Positions 52,598-61,589 of a stretch of 64,000 nucleotides of DNA are shown here, piece by piece. Each line of letters opens with the position of its first letter. Position 1 is the stretch's first letter. The stretch is from positions 2,929,001 to 2,993,000 of the forward strand of contig NZ_JAVIWK010000001.1 in assembly GCF_034314165.1 (NCBI RefSeq). The letters are read 5' to 3'. A program made the position numbers and the translations under genes. The notes under the pieces are model-generated. The model was not told where the DNA came from, searched no databases, and saw only the letters and a list, made by a program, of their open reading frames with translations. The stretch comes from Pseudomonas sp. Bout1. GTDB lineage: Bacteria > Pseudomonadota > Gammaproteobacteria > Pseudomonadales > Pseudomonadaceae.

Positions 52598-54406
52598 CTA
52601 CACCTTGTCGGACTCTTCTTCGAGCCGGTCCATCTCAAACAGCCGCGCCAATTCGGTCCGGGCTTCCTGGGCCGACTGCATCACCTTGGCCGCGTCGTCA
52701 TACACGGCGTGTTGCGCCGCCAGCAACTGCAGGTCGTGGTTTTTGAAACGGCTGATGCGTGCGTCGGCCTGGGCTTGGGTCAAACCAAGGCCCACCAGGG
52801 TGCGGCGGCTCATTTCCAGGCTGGAGTAAAACGTCTCGCGCACCGGTGATGCATCAAGGTCCACCAGGCGGTGCACGTGTTGGCGGTTACGGGCGCGGGC
52901 GATGATCTTCATGTGCGGGTAGAGGCTGCGCACCAGTTCGGCGGTCTTGATGTTGATTTCGGGGTCGTCCATGGCAATCACGAAAAACTCGGCCTGGTCG
53001 ACTTTCGCCGCGTGAAGGATTTCCGGGCGCTGGGGGTCGCCGTAGAACACCGGCATGCCACCGAAGCTGCGGGTCAGCTCGATGGTCTCCACCGAGGTGT
53101 CGAGGGCGATAAACGAGATGTTTTGCGCCCGCAGGATCCGCGCCACGATCTGCCCCATACGGCCCATCCCGGCGATCACCACCCGTGGCGAATCGCTTTC
53201 GATGGCGCGGTATTCCTCGGGGACTTCCACCGGCTTGACCTTGGCCTTGAACAGCTTGGGGCAGAGCAACAGCAGCAACGGCGTCACGGCCATCGACAGG
53301 GTGATGGTCAACACGAGGATGTCGTAGAGGTGCGGTTCGAACAGCCCTTGGTCGCGGCCGATCTTGAATACCACAAACGCGAACTCGCCCCCGGCCGCCA
53401 GCACCACACCCAGGCGCAGCGCGCTTTCACGGTTCAGGTCACCGGCCAGGCGTCCCACGCAAAACAGCAGCGGTAACTTGATGGCGATCAGCAGTAAGGT
53501 CAGGCCCAGCACGATTACCGGCGCACTGAACAACAGGCTGATATTGGCACCCATGCCCACGCTGATAAAGAACAGGCCCAGCAGCAGGCCCTTGAACGGC
53601 TCGATCTGCGATTCGAGTTCATGCCGGTATTCGGAGTCTGCCAGCAGCAGCCCGGCGAGGAAGGCGCCAAGCGCCATGGACACGCCCACCAGTTCCATCA
53701 GCCAGGCCGTGCCGATCACCACCAATAACGCGGTGGCAGTGGAAACTTCCCGCAGCCCGGTCTTGGCCACGATGCGAAACACCGGCCGCAGCAGATAGCG
53801 CCCGCCGATGATCACTACGGCGATACTGCCCAGCACTTCCAGGCCGTGCTGCAGGCCCTGGGAAGTGGTGGTGGGGTGATCGCTGCCGGCCAGCAGCGGC
53901 ACCATGGCGATCAGCGGGATCGCCGCGATGTCCTGGAACAGCAGGATCGCAAAGGCCAGGCGCCCGTGGGGTTGGTTGAGTTCCTTGCGCTCGGCCAGGC
54001 TTTGCAGGCCGAAGGCCGTGGAGGAGAGCGCGAGGCCAAGGCCCAGCACGATGGCGCTGTTCCACGACTGGCCAAACACAAACAGTGCGACCACGCCGAT
54101 CACGCTGCCCGTGAGCAATACCTGCGCCAGGCCGACCCCAAACACCGCCTTGCGCATCACCCACAAGCGCTTGGGCGACAACTCCAGGCCAATTATGAAC
54201 AGCAGCAACACCACCCCAAGTTCCGAAAACTGGCTGACACTTTGCGGGTTGCCCACCAGGCCCAGCACCGACGGGCCGATGATTACGCCGGCCAGTAAGT
54301 AACCCAACACGGCGCCCAGTTGCAGGCGCTTGGCCAAGGGCACGGTCAGTACGGCGGCGAACAGGAATACAACCGCCGCTTGTAACAGGTTGCCTTCATG
54401 GGGCAT
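52598..54406 (-). CDS. CPA2 monovalent cation/proton antiporter (KefC-like)
   Basis: 602 residues. About 12-13 spans carry the CPA2 core (LGYLLAGVIIGP, LLLFIIGLELSPKRLW, LFQDIAAIPLIA). An RCK_N domain follows: RVVIAGMGRMGQIVARIL and DTSVETIELTRSFGGMPVFYGD. Such proteins expel K+ in exchange for H+, often when electrophiles accumulate. The C-terminus is a short helical tail. KefB/KefC naming is by family; no ancillary KefF/KefG gene is near. Confidence 0.9.
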   Translation of the reverse strand: MPHEGNLLQAAVVFLFAAVLTVPLAKRLQLGAVLGYLLAGVIIGPSVLGLVGNPQSVSQFSELGVVLLLFIIGLELSPKRLWVMRKAVFGVGLAQVLLTGSVIGVVALFVFGQSWNSAIVLGLGLALSSTAFGLQSLAERKELNQPHGRLAFAILLFQDIAAIPLIAMVPLLAGSDHPTTTSQGLQHGLEVLGSIAVVIIGGRYLLRPVFRIVAKTGLREVSTATALLVVIGTAWLMELVGVSMALGAFLAGLLLADSEYRHELESQIEPFKGLLLGLFFISVGMGANISLLFSAPVIVLGLTLLLIAIKLPLLFCVGRLAGDLNRESALRLGVVLAAGGEFAFVVFKIGRDQGLFEPHLYDILVLTITLSMAVTPLLLLLCPKLFKAKVKPVEVPEEYRAIESDSPRVVIAGMGRMGQIVARILRAQNISFIALDTSVETIELTRSFGGMPVFYGDPQRPEILHAAKVDQAEFFVIAMDDPEINIKTAELVRSLYPHMKIIARARNRQHVHRLVDLDASPVRETFYSSLEMSRRTLVGLGLTQAQADARISRFKNHDLQLLAAQHAVYDDAAKVMQSAQEARTELARLFEMDRLEEESDKV

Positions 54407-54441
54407 TGGGAACTCCAGGATCTTGTTGCTGAATCAACAGG

Positions 54442-54462
54442 GCGCTATTAGAGCGCTTTTTT
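54442..54462 (+). terminator. Hairpin with six-T tract
   Basis: GCGCT-ATTAG-AGCGC is followed by TTTTTT. As a plus-strand element it resembles a terminator, but only antisense kefC lies upstream; read on the minus strand it is a leader hairpin of kefC. Confidence 0.45.
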
Positions 54463-54679
54463 ACATTTCGAAATCTGAATTTTTGCACAGGTTAAGTCCT
54501 TCGCCTGAGCGTTCATTGGATGGCGTAGCGTTCCTACAAGGCACTCGCGTAAATATTATTACCATTTAGTGCAATGACTTTTTTGCCTGCGGCTAACGTT
54601 GTGGCAAACAGGATCGGTAGTGGAAAGGGCTGTTTTTTATGGGCGGACAAGCGCCTGGCATGCTTGCATTACACCGCAG

Positions 54680-54703
54680 GCCCGGCCAGATGCCGGGCTT
54701 TTT
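54680..54703 (+). terminator. Intrinsic terminator upstream of LysR gene
   Basis: GCCCGGC-CAGAT-GCCGGGC is a perfect 7-bp stem followed by TTTTTG. No gene on the plus strand ends just before it, which is the main reason to suspect an RNA gene upstream. Confidence 0.7.
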
Positions 54704-54777
54704 GTTGTCTGAATAGCTGTCGCCATTGTGCAGCCTTATAGACAATACTTGGCACTCTTGCCTTGTCGGACATCACA

Positions 54778-55674
54778 GTGAACCAACTCCTCGCCATGCG
54801 TGCCTTCGTCCGTGTAGTCGAAACCGGCTCCTTCAGCCGCGCGTCCGACCAATTGGCACTGCCGCGCTCCACCGTCAGCAAACTCATCACCGACCTGGAG
54901 AAGCACCTGGGCGTCAAGCTGATGCATCGCACCACCCGTGCGGTGGCGGCGACGCCGGAAGGGTTGGAGTACTACACCCACGCACTGTGCCTGGTGGCCG
55001 AGCTGGATGAACTGGATAACGCCTTGCGCGGCCAGAAGCTCAAGCCCGGTGGGCACCTGAAAGTGGATGCGCCGGCGTCCTTTGCCAATTGTCTGTTGAT
55101 CCCGGCGCTGGTGGATTTTCATCGTGAGTACCCCGACATCAGCATTGCCCTGGGCATCAGCGACCGTGCCGTCAATATTGTGGGGGAGGGTGTGGATTGC
55201 GTGCTGCGGCTTGGCAAACTGGATGACATGGCGATGATCGGCCGCAAGGTTGCCGACCTGGAGTACGTCACCTGTGCGGCGCCCGGTTACCTGGAACGCA
55301 TGGGCGCGCCCGTATCGCCCGAAGACCTAGAAAAGAACCACCTCAAGATCGGATATTTCTTTGCCGGGTCGGGTAAGCCGGAGCCGTTGATTTTCGAGAA
55401 GGGGGCGGTCCGTCATGAAGTCGGCAACTGCGCGTTTTCTACCAACGAAGGCAATGGCCTCAAGGAAATGCTGCTCGCCGGCCTGGGCGTCGGGCAGCAT
55501 TTAAAGTCCATCGTGGACTACTACGTAGAGGCAGGCCAGTTAGTCCCTGTGTTGGCGGATTGGACCCGGCCCTCCACGCCGTTGCACATCATCTACCCAC
55601 CGAACCGACACCAGAATGCCCGGCTGAAGGTGTTTATCGACTGGGTGATCGAGCGGTTCGGCGTCAGGCAATAA
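54778..55674 (+). CDS. LysR-family transcriptional regulator
   Basis: 298 residues of the CrgA-like LysR group: FVRVVETGSFSRASDQLALPRSTVSKLITDLE at the start and HLKVDAPASFANCLLIPAL after it. I take GTG 54778 (MNQLLAMRAF); the TTG at 54763 is an alternative giving MSDITVNQ. It converges on a RidA-like gene with an 11-bp overlap. Target unknown. Confidence 0.85.
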   Translation: MNQLLAMRAFVRVVETGSFSRASDQLALPRSTVSKLITDLEKHLGVKLMHRTTRAVAATPEGLEYYTHALCLVAELDELDNALRGQKLKPGGHLKVDAPASFANCLLIPALVDFHREYPDISIALGISDRAVNIVGEGVDCVLRLGKLDDMAMIGRKVADLEYVTCAAPGYLERMGAPVSPEDLEKNHLKIGYFFAGSGKPEPLIFEKGAVRHEVGNCAFSTNEGNGLKEMLLAGLGVGQHLKSIVDYYVEAGQLVPVLADWTRPSTPLHIIYPPNRHQNARLKVFIDWVIERFGVRQ

Positions 55675-56065
55675 TTGCCGTCACGCGGATTTCAATGCGC
55701 ATCGCCGGCAGCCCCAGGGCTTGCACCCCCAACTCGGTCCAGATCGGTGCGTGATTGGGCATGTAATGGCGGTACCACTTGACCATCTGCTCGTTCACCT
55801 CGGGAGGAAAACCGCCCACGTGGTAGGAGTTGACGTGCACCACATGCTCCCAGCCGGCACCGGCTTGCGCCAGGGTGCGGTCCAGGTTCTGGAAGGCCAG
55901 GGCGATTTCGTCGGTAAGGGCTTCGGGAATCTGGAATTGGTCGTTCCAGCCGCCCTGGCCCGAGGTTTCTACGCGGTTGCCGATTTTTACGGCCTGGGCG
56001 TAGTGCAGGGTTTCGCGTGCGATGTCGCCATAACCGGGTGTGATGAAAAATTCAGGCTTGCTCAT
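55664..56065 (-). CDS. RidA/YjgF-family protein
   Basis: 133 residues. RidA features: AVKIGNRVETSGQGGWND, FQNLDRTLAQAGAGWEHVVHVNSY and the final IWTELGVQALGLPAMRIEIRVTA, with the conserved Arg that binds the imine or carboxylate. RidA proteins hydrolyse reactive enamines and imines. Start at MSKPEFF; overlaps the convergent LysR gene by 11 bp. Confidence 0.88.
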   Translation of the reverse strand: MSKPEFFITPGYGDIARETLHYAQAVKIGNRVETSGQGGWNDQFQIPEALTDEIALAFQNLDRTLAQAGAGWEHVVHVNSYHVGGFPPEVNEQMVKWYRHYMPNHAPIWTELGVQALGLPAMRIEIRVTAIIA

Positions 56066-56246
56066 GGTGTTCCTCGGTTTCAGTGGTTGACCCGACAAAG
56101 GCTAATCCACTGAATAGCCGAACAAAATCCGTGTTTTCTGTCATCACTGTGCAGGGTTATGGACAGTCCGGGTTTCAGTTTTTCACATTGCCGAACCTCA
56201 CCCTTTGTTACTATCGCCCTCCGTTGTCACCAGGAGTCACCGCCAC

Positions 56247-57800
56247 ATGCAACACCAGTGGGATGAAATGCACCGTACCCGCAAGCCCACGTTTGTGTTG
56301 TGTGGCGAGCCCCAAGGGGATGTGCTCAATCTCTACGTCCATGGTTATTCGGCGTTCTTCAACCAGCAGCAACTGGGCAATTTTTCGCAGCAACTGGCAA
56401 CCATTGAAGGCTCGACCAACCTGATGCTGTTCTGGCCGGCGGGGCACTTCCTGGAAAACCTGTTTGCGCCGTTTAAAGACGTGATCGCCTCGATGCTCGG
56501 CGGCGGTAGCCTGGGCGCGGCGACGATCGGGGTGGGCAAGGCGATTGCCTATTTCCTTGACCATTACAAGAGCGTCGAGGCGCGGGTGGATGAGGTCGCC
56601 AAAAGCCTGCTGCCCGAACTGGCCAACTACCTGCATGGCGAGTCGCTCAATGTGCGGCAGATCAACCTGATTGGCCACTCCCTGGGTGCGCGGCTTCTGG
56701 TCAAGAGCCTGCTGGCGAGCCCCGAAGTGGCCCGTGAATTGCCGCTGAACAACCTGCTGTTGATGGGGGGCGCCATTTGCACGTCCAGCCCGTGGGACCT
56801 GGTGTCGGCGCCGCTCAAGGGGCGGGTGATCAATTGCCATTCCAGCAAGGATTGGGCCCTGGCGCTCAAGCCCGACACTGAGCGTTGCATAGGCCGGTAT
56901 GCGATTGCGGTGACGCCCGCGCTCAAGGCCAAGGTGGCCAATGTCCATTTGGCAACCTTCGACCACGCCGCTTACTGGCCGCAGTTGAAGACAGTGGTGC
57001 AGTACACCGACTTGTTGCAGGAGCGTCGGGGCATGATCCGTGCCGATCAGCGCAGCAGCGAGGTGCGGTTTGCCGAAGAGGATGTCGACCTGTTTCCACT
57101 GCTGGTACAGGCGCGTCCGGAGGAGTTGAAGTTCTTCGCCGAGCTGATGGCGCAAAAGCGCAGTGCCTCTATCGACGCCACCGTGCGCGAACCCCTGAAG
57201 CTGGCCATCGAGTTGCAGCGCATGGGCGGCGACACCTTCATGAACCTGGCGCGCGGCCACGGCGTGAGCTATCGCGAAATCGCCCAGGACGTGGCGCAGC
57301 GGGTGGGCATCAAGTTTGATGAGCCGATCGAAAAAGTAGCCTTGGCGGATTTGGAAGTGCAAGTCGCCGAGCGGTTGATCGAGCAATACAAGGACAAACT
57401 CAGCCAGGCCGACCGGCAAGTGTTCGAGGCGGAGCTGAAGGCCGCAGCGCAAAAGGAACAGGGGTTTTTCAATCGGTTTGATGTTGGGCGGTCAGCCACT
57501 ACTGCCTTGAGTGGCACCGCGCTGGCCGGGCTGACCGGGTTTATGCTGCGTCGGGGTGCAGCCACGGCGATTCCGGTGGTGGGCCAGGCGCTGGCGGCGG
57601 CGATGCTGCTGGTGACCGGTGTACGGGCATTTTCCGGCCCTGCGTACTCCATCACTACCTTGGCGGTATTGGTGACCGGGGTGATTCGCGAGCGCATGGA
57701 GCGCGAAGCACTGAACCAGGAGCTGGATCTGGTGGTCCAGGTGGTAGAGGCATTTGATCTGCCCCGGGAGACGGTGATGCGTACCGTCGCGTCTGACTGA
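56247..57800 (+). CDS. Alpha/beta hydrolase fused to a YaaW (UPF0174)-like C-terminus
   Basis: 517 residues. Residues ~20-260 are an alpha/beta hydrolase (DUF726-like): nucleophile GHSLGAR near 142, with LYVHGYSAFF as oxyanion side. From about 279 the text matches E. coli YaaW: FGGDxxxNLxRGHGxxYR-type pattern here as MGGDTFMNLARGHGVSYREI, then a helical ERLIEQYKDKL, and a Gly/Ala-rich hydrophobic stretch at ~414-481 like the YaaW C-terminus. I start at ATG 56247 with AGGAG 10 bases upstream. Such a fusion suggests a hydrolase tethered to or inserting in membrane. Function unknown. It precedes mntH by 41 bp. Confidence 0.75.
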   Translation: MQHQWDEMHRTRKPTFVLCGEPQGDVLNLYVHGYSAFFNQQQLGNFSQQLATIEGSTNLMLFWPAGHFLENLFAPFKDVIASMLGGGSLGAATIGVGKAIAYFLDHYKSVEARVDEVAKSLLPELANYLHGESLNVRQINLIGHSLGARLLVKSLLASPEVARELPLNNLLLMGGAICTSSPWDLVSAPLKGRVINCHSSKDWALALKPDTERCIGRYAIAVTPALKAKVANVHLATFDHAAYWPQLKTVVQYTDLLQERRGMIRADQRSSEVRFAEEDVDLFPLLVQARPEELKFFAELMAQKRSASIDATVREPLKLAIELQRMGGDTFMNLARGHGVSYREIAQDVAQRVGIKFDEPIEKVALADLEVQVAERLIEQYKDKLSQADRQVFEAELKAAAQKEQGFFNRFDVGRSATTALSGTALAGLTGFMLRRGAATAIPVVGQALAAAMLLVTGVRAFSGPAYSITTLAVLVTGVIRERMEREALNQELDLVVQVVEAFDLPRETVMRTVASD

Positions 57801-57841
57801 TAAGCTGCGTTCACGTCTTGTGTGAAAGCCTGGTACCCCGC

Positions 57842-59161
57842 GTGAAATTCAGCCTGCCCAAAATTGCTACCGCCCCGTTCTGCCCCCCGGAAGTCTCGGG
57901 CTCCGTCGTCGTTGACTCCAGTGCTTCGTTTTTCAAGCGTGTGCTGAAGTTTGCCGGTCCCGGGTTACTGATCTCCATTGGCTACATGGACCCGGGCAAC
58001 TGGGCCACCGCTATCGAGGCCGGCTCGCGCTACGGCTATAACCTGTTGTTCGTGGTGCTGTTGGCCAGCCTGGCAGGCATGGCGGTGCAGTGCCTGTGCT
58101 CGCGCGTGGGTATCGCCACCGGCAAGGACCTGGCGCAGTTGAGCCGCGAACGCTACAGCCGGCGTTCGTCGTTCGTGCAATGGGTGCTCGCGGAAATCTC
58201 GATCATCGCCACCGACCTCGCCGAAGTCCTCGGCTGTGCCTTGGCGTTTCACCTGTTGCTGGGCGTTTCCCTGACCACCGGTATCGTCATCACGGCGTTT
58301 GATACGTTGTTGATCCTGGCCTTGCAAAATCGAGGTTTCCGCCGACTGGAAGCGATCATGCTGGCGCTGGTGGCGACCATCGGCGTGTGCTTCTTCATTG
58401 AGCTGGTGCTGATCAAGCCTTACTGGCCCGACGTGTTCCGTGGTTTCACGCCGTCGTTGTCGGCCATCAGTGATGCCGCACCGCTGTACCTGGCCATCGG
58501 CATATTGGGCGCCACGGTGATGCCGCATAACCTGTACCTGCACAGCTCCATCGTGCAAACCCGCCTGTTCGGCAAGGACCTGGCCAGCCGCCAGGACGCA
58601 GTGAAGCTGGCGCGTATCGACACCATCGGTTCGCTGGCGCTGGCGCTGTTGGTCAATGCGGCGATCCTGATACTGGCCGCCGCCGCTTTCCACCAGACCG
58701 GTCACACCGACGTGGTGGAAATCCAGGACGCCTATCACCTGCTCGACCCGTTGGTGGGCGGTGCATTCGCCAGTGTACTGTTCGGTGTTGCGTTGTTGGC
58801 GTCTGGTCAAAGCTCCACGTTCACCGGCACCCTCGCCGGGCAAGTAATCATGGAGGGTTACCTCAACCTGCGGATTCCGTGCTGGCAGCGGCGCTTGATC
58901 ACTCGTGGCTTGGCGTTGATTCCCGCGTTCCTCGGCGTGTGGCTGATGGGAGATGATGCCATCGGCAAGCTGCTGATCCTGAGCCAGGTGGTGTTGAGCC
59001 TGCAGTTGCCGTTTGCGTTGTATCCACTGATCCGTATGACGGGTGACAAGCGCCTGATGGGGCCGTTCGTTAACAGTTCGCCAACGCGACTGCTGGCCTG
59101 GGCCTTGTTTGTGGTGATCAGCGGGGCCAACGCCTGGCTGATCGGGCAATGGTTGTTCTGA
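57842..59161 (+). CDS. mntH: NRAMP-family manganese/iron transporter
   Basis: 439 residues, about 11 spans. Metal motifs: YMDPGNWAT (near 50) and TVMPHNLYLHSS (near 227). It imports Mn2+ or Fe2+ with protons. I take GTG 57842 (MKFSLPK); the TTG 24 bases upstream would add eight residues. The leader before the first span is longer than in E. coli MntH. Only 41 bp separate it from the hydrolase-YaaW gene, so they may share a transcript. Confidence 0.92.
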   Translation: MKFSLPKIATAPFCPPEVSGSVVVDSSASFFKRVLKFAGPGLLISIGYMDPGNWATAIEAGSRYGYNLLFVVLLASLAGMAVQCLCSRVGIATGKDLAQLSRERYSRRSSFVQWVLAEISIIATDLAEVLGCALAFHLLLGVSLTTGIVITAFDTLLILALQNRGFRRLEAIMLALVATIGVCFFIELVLIKPYWPDVFRGFTPSLSAISDAAPLYLAIGILGATVMPHNLYLHSSIVQTRLFGKDLASRQDAVKLARIDTIGSLALALLVNAAILILAAAAFHQTGHTDVVEIQDAYHLLDPLVGGAFASVLFGVALLASGQSSTFTGTLAGQVIMEGYLNLRIPCWQRRLITRGLALIPAFLGVWLMGDDAIGKLLILSQVVLSLQLPFALYPLIRMTGDKRLMGPFVNSSPTRLLAWALFVVISGANAWLIGQWLF

Positions 59162-59167
59162 ACTGAT

Positions 59168-59545
59168 TTAAGCCAGGACGGCCAACGCTGTGTATTTGGC
59201 TAGCATGGGGTCGGCCGTCAATAGCTTCATCGGTTCGACGATGGCCGTTGCGATGATGAGCCGGTCAAACGGATCCCTGTGATGATGCTCAAGGTCCTTG
59301 ACGGCGATTGCGTGTTCCGAGGTGATGGGTAATTCTACGTAGCCGCTTTCCAGGCAGTGCTCGCGAATGTCGTCCAGGTTCACATTCAGCTTTCCAAGCC
59401 CCACTTTTATAGCCAGCTCCCAGAATGTGGCAGCACTGACATAGATTTCTGCCGCGTTCTCGATCAGCTTTCTGGCCCTGCTGGACAGTTTTGGGTCATC
59501 GCTCAGGGCCCACAGCAGAATGTGCGTATCCAGCAACACCCTCAT
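59168..59545 (-). CDS. PIN-domain toxin (VapC-like)
   Basis: 125 residues. PIN acidic residues are seen in LLDTHILLWA, FWELAIKVGLGK and HHRDPFDRLIIATA. It is predicted to be a Mg2+-dependent RNase. The ATG overlaps the antitoxin stop by 4 bp, a normal toxin-antitoxin arrangement. Confidence 0.9.
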   Translation of the reverse strand: MRVLLDTHILLWALSDDPKLSSRARKLIENAAEIYVSAATFWELAIKVGLGKLNVNLDDIREHCLESGYVELPITSEHAIAVKDLEHHHRDPFDRLIIATAIVEPMKLLTADPMLAKYTALAVLA

Positions 59546-59781
59546 CGATGGTTTCCCTCGAACGCATCCAGCATGTCGTCTGGCAATGGCGCGTCAAAGT
59601 CCTCCGGTACCACCAGTTTTCCTTTCATCGCGCCTATTCGCCGACCCGCAGGTTTACCTACGGGAACAAGCCGAGCCATGGCGCGCCCATGCTTGGCGAT
59701 GGTGATGATTTTGCCTGCGGCGGCCTCATCGACGAGTTTTGATAAGTTATTTTTTGCTTCGCCCAACGGTACCGTAATCAT
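59542..59781 (-). CDS. Phd/YefM-type antitoxin
   Basis: 79 residues: VPLGEAKNNLSKLVDEAAAGKIITIAKHGRAMARLVPVG is the DNA-binding Phd fold, and the acidic C-terminus would wrap the toxin. I take ATG 59781. The frame also continues upstream to an ATG at 59913 with an AGGAG seven bases before it, which would add 44 residues of no family type; this alternative should be kept in mind. An 8-8-8 palindrome lies 15 bp upstream of the chosen start. Confidence 0.85.
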   Translation of the reverse strand: MITVPLGEAKNNLSKLVDEAAAGKIITIAKHGRAMARLVPVGKPAGRRIGAMKGKLVVPEDFDAPLPDDMLDAFEGNHR

Positions 59782-59795
59782 GTGCTCTTTCCCGG

Positions 59796-59819
59796 ATTTT
59801 GGCCAAATATAGCCAAAAT
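59796..59819. promoter_or_regulatory. Operator of the toxin-antitoxin pair
   Basis: ATTTTGGC-N8-GCCAAAAT is a perfect palindrome 15 bp upstream of the antitoxin start, the usual place for autoregulation by Phd-type antitoxins. Confidence 0.6.
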
Positions 59820-60050
59820 TTCGTAGGCAGGCAAAGATCAGCCGACTGCTGGTTGAGGACGATTTTTGCGAGCTTGGTTGTGTGTTTCCGAACGGGTAAT
59901 GACTGGCATCCATGACGTCTCTCCTGAAGGAATTCGTCAAAGTCTGCCTGAGTTCAAGCGGTTTTTGCCCTGCGTTGCGTAAAATCAGAATCGACCTACT
60001 TGAAGAAAGATTTTCGCTGACAGGGCAGGGCGAACAGCTTTTGTTGCAGC

Positions 60051-60986
60051 TCAACGGTCCCAGTACGGCACGGCCCCAAAACACTCGACGAAGTAGTCAA
60101 TCACCGTCCTCACCTTCAACGACAACCGCCGACTGCCTGGCCACAGCGCCGCTATCTGTTGTGGCTCCAGGGTCGTCGCCACTTCATAGTCGGTAAGCAC
60201 CGCCTGCAGGCTGCCAGCACGCAGGCCTTCGCCAATCAACCACGATGGAAACACCACCAATCCCAGGCCTTGCTCGGCTGCGTGGGTCAGCGTGTCGGCA
60301 TGGTTGCCGGTGATGGGGCCTTTGACGCTGTAGGGCGTCCAGTCGCCTTGCTCGCGACGGAAGAACCAGCGTTGCTGGCCCGTGACACCCTTGTAGGCCA
60401 GGCACTGGTGGTTAACCAGTTCGTCAGGATGGCCGGGCGTGCCGAAACGCTCCAGGTAGCCTGGGCTGGCGGCAAGCCGGAAGCGCTGGGGGGCGAAGAT
60501 TCGCGCCTGCATGCCGGAATCGTTCAGCACGCCAATGCGAAACAGCAGGTCGGTGCCATCTTGCAACGGATCAACGTAGGTGTCGGTCTGCTGGATATCC
60601 AGTTGCAGCTTCGGATAACGCCGGCACAACTCCCCGAGCCACGGCGACAGATGGCGCTGGCCAAAGACCATGGGTGCATTGATACGCACCAGGCCGCTGG
60701 GTTCGCTTTCCTGCTCCTGCAGTGCCTGCCCGGCGGCTTCCAGTTGCTCCAGCATCAGTCGCGCATGACGGCCCAGCAGCCGCCCGGCTTCGGTAGGGCT
60801 GACCGCACGGGTATGGCGATACAGCAACTGCTGGCCGAGGGCCTGCTCCATCAACTGGATTTGTCGGGATATGGAGGAGGGCGCGAGGCCTTCGCGGCGT
60901 GCGACTTCAGAAAAACTGCCGTAGTCCAGCACCGCGACAAACAGGCGAAGCGCCTTGAAGCTCAGTTCGTTCAAGCCTTGCATCAT
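60051..60986 (-). CDS. LysR-family transcriptional regulator
   Basis: 311 residues: LFVAVLDYGSFSEVARREGLAPSSISRQIQLME is the winged helix; the rest is the CrgA-type effector domain ending VIDYFVECFG. Two adjacent ATGs (60986 and 60983) are possible starts; the longer frame from 61115 reads into the divergent gene. It is divergent from paired YdcZ-type membrane genes, which it probably controls. Confidence 0.88.
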   Translation of the reverse strand: MMQGLNELSFKALRLFVAVLDYGSFSEVARREGLAPSSISRQIQLMEQALGQQLLYRHTRAVSPTEAGRLLGRHARLMLEQLEAAGQALQEQESEPSGLVRINAPMVFGQRHLSPWLGELCRRYPKLQLDIQQTDTYVDPLQDGTDLLFRIGVLNDSGMQARIFAPQRFRLAASPGYLERFGTPGHPDELVNHQCLAYKGVTGQQRWFFRREQGDWTPYSVKGPITGNHADTLTHAAEQGLGLVVFPSWLIGEGLRAGSLQAVLTDYEVATTLEPQQIAALWPGSRRLSLKVRTVIDYFVECFGAVPYWDR

Positions 60987-61099
60987 GACTCCGTGCTGTG
61001 CGTATTGCGCAAAGGTGTTGTCGGCATGCTCCCATTTATCGCACAGCAGTGCCACCGGATAATGCGCGCCATTGTTCCTCTCTAACGCGCAGGTGATGT

Positions 61100-61585
61100 A
61101 TGCAGGCTTCTTCAATGGAGGGTGTGGCTCAAGCCAGGCCCAAGACGTTTCTTCGGTTGCTGCTGCTACCGTTGGTGATTTTTGCCGGCATGGGCTTGTC
61201 GGTGGAGGCCGGGTTGCTCGGCCCGCTGGGGGTGCAGGTTGGGCACTTGTGGGCGACCTTGAGCATTTTTGGCGTCGGCTCGGCGATCCTGTTCTTGCTG
61301 TTGCTGTTCAGCGGCCCGCAAAAGGGCCCGGCGTTGACCGACCTGCCGCGCTGGCAGCTGGTTGGCGGTTTTCTGGGGCCGATGTACGTAATCGTGCTGA
61401 CCCTCGCCACACCGCATATCGGCATCGCGATGACCATGATCGCGATTTTGTCGGGCCAGGTGGGCAAAAGCGTGCTGATCGACCACTTCGGCTGGTTCGG
61501 CGCCGCCCGCAAGCGGGTTAACGTTGAGCGCTGGATTGCGTTGGCGTTGATTGTGGTTGCACTTGTTCTGATTGCGCGGGGTTAA
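61100..61585 (+). CDS. YdcZ (DUF606)-type small membrane protein, first of a pair
   Basis: 161 residues with about five spans. WQLVGGFLGPMYVIVLTLATPHIGIAMTMIAILSGQ and a DHFGWFGA motif are typical of YdcZ/DMT half-size transporters. It pairs with the next gene, four bases away, to form a heterodimer. Start ATG 61100; a later Met six codons in (MEGVAQARPK) is possible. Substrate unknown. Confidence 0.85.
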   Translation: MQASSMEGVAQARPKTFLRLLLLPLVIFAGMGLSVEAGLLGPLGVQVGHLWATLSIFGVGSAILFLLLLFSGPQKGPALTDLPRWQLVGGFLGPMYVIVLTLATPHIGIAMTMIAILSGQVGKSVLIDHFGWFGAARKRVNVERWIALALIVVALVLIARG

Positions 61586-61589
61586 GGCG

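Larger units (their letters stand above)
54407..54777. other. Gap of 371 bp, possible sRNA locus
   Basis: AT-richer than its neighbours, with no open frame I would call real. It holds the kefC leader hairpin (54442-54462), the GGA-containing stretch CAGGATCGGTAGTGGAAAGG, a plausible TATTAT -10 near 54555 and a perfect terminator at 54680-54703. A plus-strand RNA of about 140 bases ending there is possible. I recognise no known Pseudomonas sRNA in it. Confidence 0.4.
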
